NCBI RefSeq assembly: GCF_023195915.1
Contig: NZ_JALPRP010000002.1
Coordinates: 465,813-529,812, forward strand
Direction of reading: 5' to 3'
DNA length: 64,000 nt
Source: Methanoculleus sp. 7T
GTDB lineage: Archaea; Halobacteriota; Methanomicrobia; Methanomicrobiales; Methanoculleaceae
Under the pieces are notes generated by a model. The model worked only from the letters and a program-made list of their open reading frames with translations. It did not search any database and was not told the origin of the DNA. How positions within the stretch are numbered: the stretch's first letter is position 1; every line of letters begins with the position of its first letter. Both the position numbers and the translations under genes were made by a program. This document shows positions 8,837 to 18,470 of this stretch, piece after piece.

Positions 8837-9314
8837 GAAGTTCCATATCAAGCCCGAGCCGGTAGATCCGCTTCCTCTGCCGCTTCGGGAGGGCGATTGT
8901 GCGCTGCAATCGCTCCTCCATGGCGATGATCCGGGTCCCCTTCACCAGGTTGTCCGCATGGGCGACAATCTTCTCTTCGGGCGTCCGGGGCATGCAATCG
9001 CGCGGCACGAGACCGAGAAGCGAGCACTCGTCTGCCGTCAGCCCGGCGCCGATGTGCCGCTCGACGATGGAGGCGATCGCTTCGTCGAGGCCGAGCGAGC
9101 GGCATATCGTGCCGCCTACTTCAGCGTGGCGAAGGTCGTGCGTCACTCCCCTGCCGATATCGTGGAGGAGAGCGCCGGCCTCCACCAGGTCACGGTCTAC
9201 AAGGGGATCGGAGGCGTACATGAGCGCGAGGTCGCGCACCACCCTGCAATGCGCGATGACCCCCTCGGAACACCCGGCGCCCCTGAGGAGGCCGATGTAA
9301 TCCGACTCACGCAC
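8829..9314 (-). CDS. HD-domain (HDIG) hydrolase-like protein
   Basis: About 161 residues. It carries the HD metal-binding signature: an early His in [13 protein letters not shown], then [16 protein letters not shown] and a later Asp in HADNLVKG. These match the archaeal HDIG family (COG1418-like), probably a phosphohydrolase acting on nucleotides; the substrate is unknown. I chose the GTG at 9314 because AAGGAG lies 10 bases upstream and this start overlaps the end of the TFE gene by 8 bases, as expected for an operon. The only upstream alternative would extend deep inside TFE. Confidence 0.72.
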   Translation of the reverse strand: MRESDYIGLLRGAGCSEGVIAHCRVVRDLALMYASDPLVDRDLVEAGALLHDIGRGVTHDLRHAEVGGTICRSLGLDEAIASIVERHIGAGLTADECSLLGLVPRDCMPRTPEEKIVAHADNLVKGTRIIAMEERLQRTIALPKRQRKRIYRLGLDMELLR

Positions 9315-9828
9315 TCCCGAGGCTCTCCTTGATCTTGTCGACCCTTCTCCGGAGGGCGGTGGCAATGAGCTCGTTGTCGAAGTGCTCAAGCATCTCCTCA
9401 CAGTTCGGGCACTCGAAGTTCCAGTTCGCCGCGTCCGTGAAGGTGTAGATGACGCCGCAGTTCTTACAGATATAGAAGTCGTTCTTCTCCTCGTAATTCA
9501 GTCGCGCATCGAGGTGTTCGAGCACGTCCCTGATGTCCTCCTCGATCACCTCATGGAGGCGGTCCAGGCGGAGGTGCCAGAGGTAGGTGAGCCAGCCGGT
9601 CTCGGTGTTCTTCAGCCGCCGGTACTCGGCGAGGCGTTTTTCGTAGAGCGTATACAGCGTGTGGCGGACGGTATTGAGATTGATCTCGGTCTTCTCGGCG
9701 AGTTCTTCGTCGCTGTGCTCCCCCCCATCAGGGAACCGCTTGAGAAGTTCGATTCCTTCCTCCCCGATCATGCGCAGCAGGTAGGCTTCGATCGCCGGAT
9801 CGTTTAACAATTCAGTGACGGATACCAT
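9307..9828 (-). CDS. tfe: Transcription factor E, alpha subunit (TFE)
   Basis: A 173-residue TFE, the archaeal relative of TFIIE-alpha that helps open promoters with RNA polymerase. Residues ~1-90 form the extended winged helix ([20 protein letters not shown] is typical). Then comes a charged linker and a zinc ribbon with CKNC and CPNC. Length matches the family. It has its own AT-rich promoter region (about 9840-9880) and is followed directly by the HD gene. Confidence 0.93.
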   Translation of the reverse strand: MVSVTELLNDPAIEAYLLRMIGEEGIELLKRFPDGGEHSDEELAEKTEINLNTVRHTLYTLYEKRLAEYRRLKNTETGWLTYLWHLRLDRLHEVIEEDIRDVLEHLDARLNYEEKNDFYICKNCGVIYTFTDAANWNFECPNCEEMLEHFDNELIATALRRRVDKIKESLGSA

Positions 9829-9995
9829 TGCTCAGTCTTCCCCATAGTTGATAATCGTATAATAGATATTAGATATCGTTCAGCATCGATGCGCACCATA
9901 ATGTGCTCTCAATCCTTAATTCCCTTTCCCGTCCGGAGGCCCGGCCGAGCATCGAGGAAAGAATGGTCAAGTAGAGATGAGAACGCTTCTGAGGC

Positions 9996-11072
9996 TTACT
10001 CCCCAACCAATCTCCGGACAGCCTCGACGGTTCTCTCCAAGTCAGCGTACGCCCCCGCCTCGGTCTCCGCGCACCCGTAGACGCTCACGAGGGCGTGGCC
10101 CTCCTCGAACTCGGTGCCGGGCCAGGGAATATCGGCGATCCGGGGCGCAAGCACCGAGAGGTCCGCGTCGAGCCGCATGTCCCGCTCCGCAAAGAGGATC
10201 CGTCGGACCGCGACCCTTCGAGCCGCAGGCCTCGCCGCCGGGAGAACGCCGCGGCAGGCGTCCATGTGCATCGCAAAGACGCTCTCTCCGGTCGCGAGCT
10301 CCACCGTATCGAGAGTGGCTTGGAACCGAGGGTTGATCTCGATCGCCCAGGGTTTCTCCCCTGCCATGAAGTCGATCCCGACGGAACCCACGCACCCGCT
10401 CGCCGCCGCGATCCGCTCCGCGCATGCGATCATCTCTCCGGCAAGCGGGTGGGAGAACGGGGTGACCGACCCGGCAAACCCGTGCGCGCTCTCGCCGTTC
10501 CCCCGCAGGATCTGCCGGTTGACCGCGACGGCCCGCGCACGCCGCCCGTCCGCGACGCAGGAGACGCTTGAGGGGATCCCGTCGACGAGAGCCTGAGCGA
10601 CGTAGGGCACGTCCGGCCAGGTCTCCTCCCACCGGCGGAGTTCCTCCTCGGTTCTCGCAACTGCGTTGCGCCATCCCCCTGCTCCCCGGCGCGGCTTGAC
10701 CATCACCGGGTAGTGATCGCTTCCGGCGAGCGGCGGGACCGGCACGTCCAGCCCCTCGAAGAACCGCTGGATCTCCAGTTTGTCGAGGAACCGCTCCACC
10801 TTCCGGGGCGGGGTGCCGCAGAGCGGGATCGCCGTCCCGACGGCCTCGGCGCCCGAGGTGACGACCAGCGCGTCCACCGGGTGGCGGGCGGCGAGTTCGG
10901 CGATCTTCTCCGGGAGCTCGGCGAGGTCGCCGAACGTAGCACAGTCTTCCGTGCACCAAGTGAGGTCCTGGTCGCAGAAATGGTCGACGGCGTAGACCGT
11001 GTAGCCGGCACGGCGGGCCGACTGCGCCACATGCCGCGTGGCGAACCCGGCAACCAGCACCCGGCCTTTCAC
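9996..11072 (-). CDS. ATP-grasp ligase-like protein (COG2232 type)
   Basis: About 358 residues. A Rossmann-like N terminus ([18 protein letters not shown]) precedes an ATP-grasp core with [20 protein letters not shown] and the Mg-binding end [18 protein letters not shown]. It resembles biotin-carboxylase/CPS-type carboligases grouped in COG2232; the substrate is not known. It starts at GTG 11072, sharing four bases (GTGA) with the stop of the Trm56 gene, so translation is coupled. The longer open frame up to 11396 is only an overlap with Trm56 in another frame. Confidence 0.78.
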   Translation of the reverse strand: MKGRVLVAGFATRHVAQSARRAGYTVYAVDHFCDQDLTWCTEDCATFGDLAELPEKIAELAARHPVDALVVTSGAEAVGTAIPLCGTPPRKVERFLDKLEIQRFFEGLDVPVPPLAGSDHYPVMVKPRRGAGGWRNAVARTEEELRRWEETWPDVPYVAQALVDGIPSSVSCVADGRRARAVAVNRQILRGNGESAHGFAGSVTPFSHPLAGEMIACAERIAAASGCVGSVGIDFMAGEKPWAIEINPRFQATLDTVELATGESVFAMHMDACRGVLPAARPAARRVAVRRILFAERDMRLDADLSVLAPRIADIPWPGTEFEEGHALVSVYGCAETEAGAYADLERTVEAVRRLVGE

Positions 11073-11593
11073 TGCTCCACCGTCTTCTTGCCTACTTTCG
11101 TCGGCTCGATCCGGATCTTCGCATCCGGATACTCCCGGTTGAGTTCCGTCCCCTCGAAGAGGTGGTCGAGGAAGAGGGCGAGGCTCGAGATCTCGGAGTG
11201 AGGCTGGGTGGTCACCGAGACGTTGTAGTCGGCAAGGCCGTAGATCTCGCCCGGAACCTTCTCGGCTCCGACCACGACGAGCACCCGCTCCTCGTGCCGG
11301 ATCTCGTCGATGACGTCGGTCATCCGGAGCCCGTACATCGTGAGGTGGACGACCTTGCCGCCGGCGGCCTTCCAGTCTTGGATGCACCGCCGCCACTTCA
11401 CGTCGTTCTCTGCAAAGAATTCACCTCCCCACCGGGCGGCCACATCCTCGATGCTCGCGATCACGCCGGGGTCGTTCGCGGCGAGGTACATGCCCCGGGC
11501 CCCGAGCGCCCGTGCCGCAAGCCCGACATGGGTCGTCACCCGCTGGTCGCGTTCGGGCCGGTGGCCGATTCTGAGTACCGCTACGTCAGGCAT
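11069..11593 (-). CDS. tRNA (cytidine(56)-2'-O)-methyltransferase Trm56
   Basis: A 174-residue SPOUT-class methyltransferase found only in archaea. The signature [20 protein letters not shown] near the start and the later [20 protein letters not shown] (part of the knotted SAM-binding region) identify it. It 2'-O-methylates C56 in the T loop of tRNAs. The ATG at 11593 lies 4 bases after the stop of the small winged-helix gene, and its end overlaps the ATP-grasp gene, giving a three-gene operon. Confidence 0.92.
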   Translation of the reverse strand: MPDVAVLRIGHRPERDQRVTTHVGLAARALGARGMYLAANDPGVIASIEDVAARWGGEFFAENDVKWRRCIQDWKAAGGKVVHLTMYGLRMTDVIDEIRHEERVLVVVGAEKVPGEIYGLADYNVSVTTQPHSEISSLALFLDHLFEGTELNREYPDAKIRIEPTKVGKKTVEQ

Positions 11594-11597
11594 CCCG

Positions 11598-11876
11598 TCA
11601 CTCCTCTCTCCTCTTTGCCTTGACGACGCCGTTCTCGATGACGAACGGCATATCCTCAGTATACCGGCACTGGCACTCGATCAGCGACTCCTGAATGGAG
11701 CAGAGGCACACCGTCTCCCCGGAGCGCCGGATCAGAAAGTAACGCTCAAGACGCTCGAGGGATGCCGTGACCGCAGTAGGTTCAAAACCAGTAGTTGCTA
11801 CCAGGTCTCCGGTCGTAATACCGCCGTTTTCGGGAATCCGGTGGTATACGACCCAGTCCAGATCTTCCTCACGCAC
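11598..11876 (-). CDS. Small winged-helix DNA-binding protein
   Basis: A 92-residue protein with a winged-helix pattern: [35 protein letters not shown] and a wing. It carries three cysteines ([15 protein letters not shown] is Cys-rich), which could bind metal. It is the first gene of the operon with Trm56 and the ATP-grasp ligase. Role and target are unknown; a transcriptional regulator is the natural guess. Confidence 0.65.
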   Translation of the reverse strand: MREEDLDWVVYHRIPENGGITTGDLVATTGFEPTAVTASLERLERYFLIRRSGETVCLCSIQESLIECQCRYTEDMPFVIENGVVKAKRREE

Positions 11877-12007
11877 ACCTATTCTTTTTTCCGGACAGAC
11901 CGATATAGTTATTCATGCGCCGGTCGCACCGTTCCGGCCATGCGGCCCGCCTCAGGGCGGTTTGCCGCAGAAGCTGGGGTGCGGCGGGAATACGGTGAGA
12001 TCCGAGT

Positions 12008-12400
12008 ATGGCCGATTATGCGGAACTGGCAGAACTTGCCGAGAGGCTCTTTGAGATGAGCGGCGACGACGACGAACAGCTGGCGGAGGTGCTCGATACG
12101 CTTGACGGAGAGACCCGAGGAGCGCTGCTCGCCTCCGACCTCCTCAACGCCTACCAGGTCTTCTACTACTACTTCCGAGAGACGCCGGACGAACTGACGA
12201 TGGAACGCCTGCAACTCCACGCGGCATCGGACCTCGCCCGCGGGGTCGTCATCGATGAGGTCGATATCTACGAGGTGATCTTCCGCATGGAAGGCGGAGA
12301 CCCCGTCCTCCTGATCACCGACGGCGAGAAGGCGCTGGCACAGTTCCGCGGGCCTGAGGCATACGAGAAGATAGCCCTGTACATGGACGAGTGCCTCTAG
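12008..12400 (+). CDS. Conserved hypothetical acidic protein
   Basis: A 130-residue, highly acidic soluble protein with an N-terminal helical region (MADYAELAELAERLFEMSG) and a C-terminal alpha/beta part (VIDEVDIYEVIFRM, PVLLITDGEKALAQF). I do not recognise a family. The ATG is preceded by GGTGAG about 8 bases upstream. It is transcribed divergently from the winged-helix/Trm56 operon and followed by a repeat-rich intergenic region. Codon use is like that of its neighbours. Confidence 0.65.
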   Translation: MADYAELAELAERLFEMSGDDDEQLAEVLDTLDGETRGALLASDLLNAYQVFYYYFRETPDELTMERLQLHAASDLARGVVIDEVDIYEVIFRMEGGDPVLLITDGEKALAQFRGPEAYEKIALYMDECL

Positions 12401-12499
12401 CGCATAGACTCCGAGCTATCGGACTCTCTTGAACCCCTGTTTTGGTCGTCATCCCTACCTCGATGAAGAGGATGCCGGACCTGGATTGTCCCCGGCCCC

Positions 12500-12990
12500 C
12501 TCCTGGGAACGGCACCGCGGTGGGTATCGCATCGGGGGGGCTGACGGGAGTGCGACCGGCCGAAGGGCGGGAACTCGAGCATCGTCAGATGGGCAGGAGG
12601 ACGCTCCTGACTCGAAACCCTTCGGGTTTCTCGAGCTCCGGACGTTGTCCGTCGCACCCATCGGCTAGTCACGTATCCCAACGCACTGCCCCTGCCCTTG
12701 GGAGGAGAAGAGGCCGGAAGTCTTTGAGCCGCACCTCCCATACACGGGTTTCCATTGGGTATCGCGCCTGGGGGGAGGGGCTGACGGGGAGGGGGTCTCC
12801 CCCTCCCCTGTCTCGAACCTATACTGTTCCACACCTATCAACCCCACTCGAAGACCTTCAGTCTTCTCACGCTCGCTACGCTCGACGACTCGCACCGGAG
12901 GTGCGCAGTACGACCAACGGCACGCCCGGAGTTCGAGCATCGCTAGATGCACAGTCCGGTGGAAAGCCGTGTATCTGTGCTCCATGAGTG
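12500..12990. repeat. Hairpin-rich intergenic repeat locus B
   Basis: Several modules shared with locus A lie here, partly inverted: GACCGGCCGAAGGGCGGGAA followed by GAGCATCGTCAGATGG (12555-12590), the hairpin GAAACCC-TTC-GGGTTTC (about 12612-12630), a full GGGTATCGC...G-run/C-run hairpin (12755-12815), GCACC-GGA-GGTGC (about 12890-12905) and GCATC-GCTA-GATGC (about 12938-12951). The 659 bases between the flanking genes hold no believable gene. Confidence 0.75.
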
Positions 12991-13059
12991 CGACAATTGA
13001 GAGCCAACAAAATCCTCAGCCCCTTCTTCCTTTGGGCGTACTGACTGAGAACCAATGCA

Positions 13060-13776
13060 CTAGACCGGCGGCCTCCCGGCGGTGATCAGCCGTTCGTCCA
13101 CCTTCGCCCGCACAATCGGGGGGAGGTCGCCCCAGCGGACCACCGCGTCCCCGATGACGGCAAGCACTCCCCGGACCTCGGTCTCGGGGAGGGCGTCGAG
13201 GACGGAGGTGTCGTTTTTTGTAATCCGATTGCAGATCGCCGTCGCCCAAGCATCCGCGGCGGCGACATCGGGGGAGAAGACCGTCACAGCATCGGCGATG
13301 CCGAAACTGATGGACGGGCCCACCGTCGCCGATGAAGTGCAGATGCCGAGGATCTCCCTCTCGGGCGGGAGCAGAAACGCTATGCGCCCGCTCAAGGGAG
13401 ACCCTCCCGCAAAGACGCCTATCTTGATCTCGCGGTCGCTTGCGAGAGCGATATCTCCCCCGTTGTCGATGAGGCCGAACGATGCGCCGGCATCGACCAT
13501 CGCCTCCACCCCCGCCCAGGCGATAGCCCCCGCCACCGCCGCCATGGGCCCGACCCCGGCCTCTTCGGCGGCCCGGGCCATGCGGCCGACCGTCCTCCCC
13601 GGGGCCTTCGGGGTGTAGGGTTCGAGCGTCGCAGAAAAATAGGGATCTATGGCGATCTGCCGTTCGACCTCCTGCCGGGCGGCCATCAAACCTGATTTGG
13701 CCGCCTCGACGTGCCGGGGGTCGTCGGCAAGGATGGTGGCGATCGTCTGCCGGAACTCGAAGTGCTCCCGAATCAT
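13060..13776 (-). CDS. UPF0280 (ApbE-related) protein of the homocysteine operon
   Basis: A 238-residue UPF0280/COG2122 protein. Recognisable segments include GPMAAVAGAIAWAGVEAMV, ASFGLIDNGGDIAL and GICTSSATVGPSISFG, similar to the flavin-transferase ApbE core. In methanogens this family is linked by published genetics to homocysteine synthesis from aspartate semialdehyde and sulfide, together with the two genes upstream. The ATG at 13776 shares ATGA with the stop of the ferredoxin gene, so it is the third gene of the operon. Its exact chemical step is not settled. Confidence 0.88.
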   Translation of the reverse strand: MIREHFEFRQTIATILADDPRHVEAAKSGLMAARQEVERQIAIDPYFSATLEPYTPKAPGRTVGRMARAAEEAGVGPMAAVAGAIAWAGVEAMVDAGASFGLIDNGGDIALASDREIKIGVFAGGSPLSGRIAFLLPPEREILGICTSSATVGPSISFGIADAVTVFSPDVAAADAWATAICNRITKNDTSVLDALPETEVRGVLAVIGDAVVRWGDLPPIVRAKVDERLITAGRPPV

Positions 13777-14171
13777 CCCTGTTGCGAGAGGGCGGAATGG
13801 GGGCATGCCCTGATGCACTTGCCGCAGAGGACGCACCGCTCGGCGCTCACCCGGAGGCGCCACTCCTCATCAAAGGAGAAGACCTCCTGAGGGCAGACGC
13901 TGATGCAGGCTCCGCAGTCGACGCACTCACCCTCGTCGAGAGCGATGGCGTTCTCCATCACGCGGACCGCGACGCCCATCTCGGTGAGGCGCTGCCGGAT
14001 CAGGTCCGCGTCGCTCTCGGGGACGTCGATCAGCACTTCGCCGGCCATAGAGTCTATGTTGGCCTTCTCCACGTTGATGAGGACGCCGGTCTCCTTCACC
14101 ACCCGGGCGATCACCGGCTCCCTTCCGGGATCGCCTTTTCCTTTCCGGGAGAACGTCAGCAGGAGTTTCAT
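13773..14171 (-). CDS. NIL-domain 4Fe-4S ferredoxin of homocysteine biosynthesis
   Basis: A 132-residue protein. The N-terminal ~75 residues form a NIL/ACT-like domain (KLLLTFSRKG, INVEKANIDSMAG). Two 4Fe-4S motifs follow, CVDCGACISVCP and CVLCGKCIRACP. It is the electron-transfer partner of the DUF39 enzyme in methanogen homocysteine formation (the MA1822-type gene of Methanosarcina). The ATG at 14171 overlaps the DUF39 stop by four bases (ATGA). The upstream in-frame ATG at 14180 is possible but less likely. Confidence 0.9.
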   Translation of the reverse strand: MKLLLTFSRKGKGDPGREPVIARVVKETGVLINVEKANIDSMAGEVLIDVPESDADLIRQRLTEMGVAVRVMENAIALDEGECVDCGACISVCPQEVFSFDEEWRLRVSAERCVLCGKCIRACPHSALSQQG

Positions 14172-15676
14172 CGCCGCCACCTCCCGCCGAAGAGTTTCCC
14201 GAGGTCGATCGCCGAGAGGATCCCGACCACCCGGTTGTCCGTATCCACCACCGGGAGCGCGCTGATGTTGTTGCGCTCCAGTTTCTGGGCGGCGATATCC
14301 ACCGGCTCGTCGGGGGTCGTCTTGATCACCTGCTTGGTCATGATATCTTTCACCTGCCGCAGTCTCCCGTCGGTCACCACAGCCTTTGAGACATCGTAGG
14401 TGGTGATGATCCCGACAAGCGTGCCGTTGCCGCCGAGGACCGGGAGGTGGTTCGTCTCATCCTTGAGGAGGCGCTTTGCCGCCACCTTGATCTCCTCGTC
14501 CTCCGTGATGCTGATCACCTGCCGGTTCATGATATCGCGGACGCGGGGAGTGATCGCCGTCTCCCGCATGGGCCGTACGCGCTTTGCCGGGTCGATCCGC
14601 CGGGTGGGAAGCGCAAGTTCCATCTTCCCCGCCTCAATCCAGCCTTTCAGTTCCTGCGCCACCGCCCGTGCCCGCCGGTAACTGGAGAGCGACGACGTCC
14701 TGACCGTCTCCCCGCCGAGCTCGATGCTTCCGCTCTTTAGGTCGGCGTAACTGACCGTCGCAAGCGACGGCCGGTCCCTCCGGGGTGTGCCGTAATCGAT
14801 AATCTCGGTCAGGATATCCTCGTCCCGCACCGCGGTGCTCCGGACGATCTCGGTGTCGAGCACCGGTATCGGAACGCCGACGCCGATATACAGCGTCACG
14901 CCGTAGCCGTTCATCACTGCGGCGCGCAGGAACTCCTGCCGCATCTGCTTCATGTCCCCGGTCACCATCAGCGTCCCAAAGCCGCCGCCCGCAGAGTGCT
15001 GGGTGCCTTCGCCGACCACCATCCCTTCCGCACCGGCAAGGAAGATCGGGACGCCGCTCCCGATGACCTTAAAGTGTGGGTCGTTTGCGAGCGGCGAGAG
15101 TGTCCCTGCGCCCGAGTAGGAGACGTTGCCGCACCGCGGGAGGAGACTGCCCATGTAGGTGTAGAGCGTCCGGTCGGTGGTGTTCGTCGCCGCGTTGTAG
15201 CACTGGTAGGAGTTCCGGGGGTTCACCATGACGGCCTGGTTCATGTCCTCAAGCAGGAGGTCCGTGGTGATGCTCCGGCGCGGGTAGCAGTCGGTCCCGT
15301 GGGAGGTCGCCCGCAGTTCGACGGTCTCCCCCGCGACAAGGGCTTCGAGAACGTGGGCGCCGCCGTAGACCCTGTCTTGGAGGTCAGCCTCTTGGGTTGC
15401 GCCGAGGTAGGCGTCGACTGCCGCTATCCCGGCATATGCCTCCACGTCGTTGAGCCAGACGCGTTCCATTCTGATGGGGGGGTCGGCGTGCCCGAAGTTG
15501 AAGAATGCACCGGAGGAGCACATCGCTCCGAACGTCCCGGTCGTGACGACGTCGACCTCCTCCAGTGCCCCTTCCTCTCCTAACTCGTCGACAATAGCCG
15601 GCATCTCGTCGGCGGTAACGACTCGTGCGTTGCCGTCGCGTATCCGAGCATTGATGAGGTCGAGGGACTTTTCCAT
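14168..15676 (-). CDS. DUF39 homocysteine biosynthesis protein with two CBS domains
   Basis: A 502-residue protein. Residues ~1-360 are the DUF39/COG1900 sulfur-incorporation domain (for example DVVTTGTFGAMCSSGAFFNF and NPRNSYQCYNAATN, with conserved cysteines). Residues ~385-500 are two CBS domains (IMNRQVISITEDEEIKVAA, IMTKQVIKTTPDEPVDIAA), likely to bind adenine nucleotides or SAM and regulate activity. It is the first gene of the homocysteine operon, making homocysteine from aspartate semialdehyde with sulfide. A TATA region (CCTATAAATATTCC on the minus strand, about 15693-15706) precedes the ATG. Confidence 0.92.
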   Translation of the reverse strand: MEKSLDLINARIRDGNARVVTADEMPAIVDELGEEGALEEVDVVTTGTFGAMCSSGAFFNFGHADPPIRMERVWLNDVEAYAGIAAVDAYLGATQEADLQDRVYGGAHVLEALVAGETVELRATSHGTDCYPRRSITTDLLLEDMNQAVMVNPRNSYQCYNAATNTTDRTLYTYMGSLLPRCGNVSYSGAGTLSPLANDPHFKVIGSGVPIFLAGAEGMVVGEGTQHSAGGGFGTLMVTGDMKQMRQEFLRAAVMNGYGVTLYIGVGVPIPVLDTEIVRSTAVRDEDILTEIIDYGTPRRDRPSLATVSYADLKSGSIELGGETVRTSSLSSYRRARAVAQELKGWIEAGKMELALPTRRIDPAKRVRPMRETAITPRVRDIMNRQVISITEDEEIKVAAKRLLKDETNHLPVLGGNGTLVGIITTYDVSKAVVTDGRLRQVKDIMTKQVIKTTPDEPVDIAAQKLERNNISALPVVDTDNRVVGILSAIDLGKLFGGRWRR

Positions 15677-15692
15677 GAACGTATATTCATTT

Positions 15693-15706
15693 TGGAATAT
15701 TTATAG
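15693..15706 (-). promoter_or_regulatory. TATA region of the homocysteine operon
   Basis: The minus-strand CCTATAAATATTCC lies about 17 to 30 bases upstream of the ATG at 15676, so the transcript likely has a very short leader or none. Confidence 0.4.
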
Positions 15707-15820
15707 GTGTTGACTATTACTTTCGGTAATATCGTGCTCCCGTAGGAGAGCATCCGAGGGATGTGTATGCGGCGGGAATTCAGGCCGCTTAATTACAAAA
15801 AAGAATGGATTTTTCTCTGT

Positions 15821-17116
15821 TCAGTCTCGCTTCATTCCGGCGGCAAGGAGCCCGAGGATGGCAAGCGCCCCCACCGCGGCGAAGGGCGCCATGCCTGCCT
15901 TCGCCGTCGGGGCCGCCTCGGCAGCGAGCAAGGCCGAGGCCGAGGCGGTGCTCCCCGCACCGACCTGGACGCTGGTCGACCAGTCGCTGTAACCGGCGAG
16001 CGCCACCCTGACCGCATGGGTGCCGGCGGCAACGCCGTCGACGGTCAGCGGGGTTATGCCCTTATAGGCGTTGTCGATGTAGATCTCGGCGCCGGAGGGT
16101 GAAGAGGTGACCGCAATGGAGCCGGTCGTGCCTGCCGGGGCAGGCTGGAGGGGCGCGCTGACATGGCTCGTGGTTGCCCTGCCGACATCGACCGACGTCG
16201 TGTAGTCTTGGTACCCGCCGAGGGTGACCTTCAAGGTATGAGTGCCGACCCTGACGTTCGAGATCGTAAACACTCCCGCCGAGGGAGTCTGTCCCTGCAG
16301 GGTGCCGTCAAGGTAGACGTTCGCGCCTGCCGGGTAGGAGACCACGTCGATGGCACCGACGGTCTCGGAGGGAATAGCCGTCATCTGAGCGTTGACGTAA
16401 CGGGTCACGCCGGAAGCCACGGATACGGTCGTCTTCCAGTCATAGTAGTTGGCGAGGTCAAGCTCGATGATGTGGTTCTTTGCCGAGACGCTGTTGAGCG
16501 TCAGGGGCGTCCGGCCCTTGTAGACCCCATCCATGTAGACGTATGCGCCTGAGGGATTGGAACTGATCTTGACCGACCCGTACTGCTCGATCGGCGTCAG
16601 GGTGAACCGGACGTCGGACTGCTGCCCGGCCCTGACCGTGACGGTAGCCCGGTCGGACTGGTAGCCGGAGTAGTCGGCCTCAAGGGAGTAGGTGCCGGGG
16701 GCGAGGTTCTTGATCGTGATCGGCGCCACACCTCGGTAGTTTCCGTTCAGGTAGATCGCCGCACCCGAGGGGCTCGACGCGGCGTAGATCGAACCGACGG
16801 TCTCGACCGGCTGCAGCGTCACATAGACGTCCGCGGTCTGTCCCGCTCCGGGCTCCGCCGGCAGGCTTCCGGAGTGCGTCAAGTAACCGCTCTTCTCGAC
16901 CCTAACGTTCTTATAGGGTGTCGCGGCGGTGTAGACTGGGACATCAAGCGCTCCTGCGTACGTGGTGCCCTTGTACTGTCCGTCGAAATACACATCTGCA
17001 CCGTCGATGTTGCAGTGGATGCGATACCAGCCCTGATCTCCTCCGATCGCTGATACGGCAGGAATGCCGGCACAGAGGAAGAGGAGCGCTGCTCCGATAA
17101 TAAGAGTCTTATACAT
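15821..17116 (-). CDS. Secreted/surface PEGA-domain repeat protein
   Basis: About 431 residues. It has an N-terminal signal peptide (MYKTLIIGAALLFLCAGIPAVSA) and about five PEGA domains, each with a '(I/V)SSPSGA.IY(L/I)(D/N)G.Y.G.TP(L/I)T' core followed by 'G.Y' and a beta strand. It ends in a C-terminal membrane helix (FAAVGALAILGLLAAGM) and KRD. The layout suggests a cell-surface protein anchored by its C terminus and exposed outside. I chose ATG 17116, which begins the signal peptide and has GGAG about 9 bases upstream. The gene stands alone. Confidence 0.87.
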   Translation of the reverse strand: MYKTLIIGAALLFLCAGIPAVSAIGGDQGWYRIHCNIDGADVYFDGQYKGTTYAGALDVPVYTAATPYKNVRVEKSGYLTHSGSLPAEPGAGQTADVYVTLQPVETVGSIYAASSPSGAAIYLNGNYRGVAPITIKNLAPGTYSLEADYSGYQSDRATVTVRAGQQSDVRFTLTPIEQYGSVKISSNPSGAYVYMDGVYKGRTPLTLNSVSAKNHIIELDLANYYDWKTTVSVASGVTRYVNAQMTAIPSETVGAIDVVSYPAGANVYLDGTLQGQTPSAGVFTISNVRVGTHTLKVTLGGYQDYTTSVDVGRATTSHVSAPLQPAPAGTTGSIAVTSSPSGAEIYIDNAYKGITPLTVDGVAAGTHAVRVALAGYSDWSTSVQVGAGSTASASALLAAEAAPTAKAGMAPFAAVGALAILGLLAAGMKRD

Positions 17117-17384
17117 ATCCCATCTCCGATGATAGGTACTAGCGACGTTCATTTTTGCGGCTATAACCTTTTCTATCGGAGATCGTGGGTCTCCTAATCC
17201 TTCTCACGAATTCATCCGTTTATATTTCCCGAATGCCCAGAACTCACCATGATACCGGAGGGCCTCCCTGTCGAAGCCTTTTCCCCGGCGCTACAAGCGC
17301 AAAAGATCGGCAAGACCCCGGGCTGAAGGTTCTGTAGCAACCTCATCGACCCTTTTATCCCAAGAGGCCCACATGAGGTACTGT

Positions 17385-18095
17385 ATGGATATCCATAGGT
17401 TCATCACTGCGATGGAGCAGGTTGCTCCGCCCGAACTGGCCGAGGACTACGACGCCGGGAGGATCGGCCTCATCGTCGAGGGTAAGGCCGACATCGGGAC
17501 CGTCTGCTGTGCGCTCGACGCCACGCAGAGGGTGGTGGAGGCCGCAGCCCTTGCCGGTGCGGATATGCTGGTCGTTCACCACACCCCCCTCTGGAACCCG
17601 GTCACTGCAGTCAGGGGTCCGACGTCGCACCTGCTCCGGAGCCTTCTTGCCGCCGGCATGAACCTTTATGTGATGCACACAAACTTCGACCATGCCGAGG
17701 GCGGGGTCAACGACGTTCTGGCGTCAAGGCTCGGCCTTCAGCGGACAGAGCGGATGGCCGCCGGGCTCGTCGGCGACTGCTCGCTTGATGCCGAAGAGAT
17801 CGCCCGCCGCCTCCCGGGCGGGGGGATACGAGTCTACGGGGAGCCGGGCACGATCCGGCGGCTGGCGGTCGTGGGGGGGAGCGGGTTCGACCCCGACCTG
17901 ATCCGGGAGGCCGCCGACCTCGGGGCGGACGCCTTCCTCTCGGCGGAACTGAAGCACAGCGTGGCCCGTGCCTCGCCCATCCCCTGCCTTGAGGCTACCC
18001 ACTACGCGCTTGAGGCCCCGGCCATGGAGGCTCTCGCATCCCGCATGGGATGGCATTATATCCCTGATCCGCCACACGTAGTGGTAGTTCCATGA
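17385..18095 (+). CDS. Nif3-like dinuclear metal-center protein
   Basis: About 236 residues of the Nif3/YbgI (DUF34) family. Metal ligands are visible: the HH pair in VVHHTPLW (~65-66), MHTNFDHAEGG (His98, Asp102) and a late HYALEAPAME (His and Glu). The family has been linked to GTP cyclohydrolase-like or metal-dependent roles, but the function in archaea is open. I chose ATG 17385 because GAGGT lies 5 bases before it; ATG 17373 four codons upstream is also possible. Its stop overlaps the SWIM gene (ATGA). Confidence 0.85.
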   Translation: MDIHRFITAMEQVAPPELAEDYDAGRIGLIVEGKADIGTVCCALDATQRVVEAAALAGADMLVVHHTPLWNPVTAVRGPTSHLLRSLLAAGMNLYVMHTNFDHAEGGVNDVLASRLGLQRTERMAAGLVGDCSLDAEEIARRLPGGGIRVYGEPGTIRRLAVVGGSGFDPDLIREAADLGADAFLSAELKHSVARASPIPCLEATHYALEAPAMEALASRMGWHYIPDPPHVVVVP

Positions 18096-18409
18096 GGGGT
18101 ATCTGGGAGAAGATCGAGCGGGACCGGACGTTGACGGAGGAGTTTCGCGCCTGCATCGAGCGTGTCTACGGAGACCGGGGGCGAAAAGCGCTGGTCGCCG
18201 TCGATAAGGGGCAGGTGAAGCGTTACCGAGACTTCTTCGTCGTGGTGGGGCACAGCGATGAGTATGTCGTGGAGGAAGACTTCTGCACCTGCAGCGACTT
18301 CCTCTTTCGAGGACGCGAATGCTGGCACATTCTTGCGGTACGCATCGCCGAGCGGACGGGATTATACGAATCCTACGATCTCTGGTATCAGGACGTATGG
18401 AAACTTTAA
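18092..18409 (+). CDS. Small SWIM zinc-finger protein
   Basis: A 105-residue protein with the SWIM zinc-binding pattern CxC...CxH: FCTCSDF, then GRECWHILAV. SWIM domains bind DNA or proteins. It overlaps the Nif3-like gene by four bases, so the two are co-transcribed. No partner enzyme is present to suggest a specific role. Confidence 0.8.
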   Translation: MRGIWEKIERDRTLTEEFRACIERVYGDRGRKALVAVDKGQVKRYRDFFVVVGHSDEYVVEEDFCTCSDFLFRGRECWHILAVRIAERTGLYESYDLWYQDVWKL

Positions 18410-18470
18410 ACGGTCTGCACAAATAACTATATTAGTTCCAGTCATACCAAATTATACTGCGTGATTTTCA

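Noticed and set aside
12442..12987. Open frame of 181 codons in repeat locus B
   Set aside because: It is built from intergenic hairpin modules and gives repetitive, arginine-rich translation with no family.
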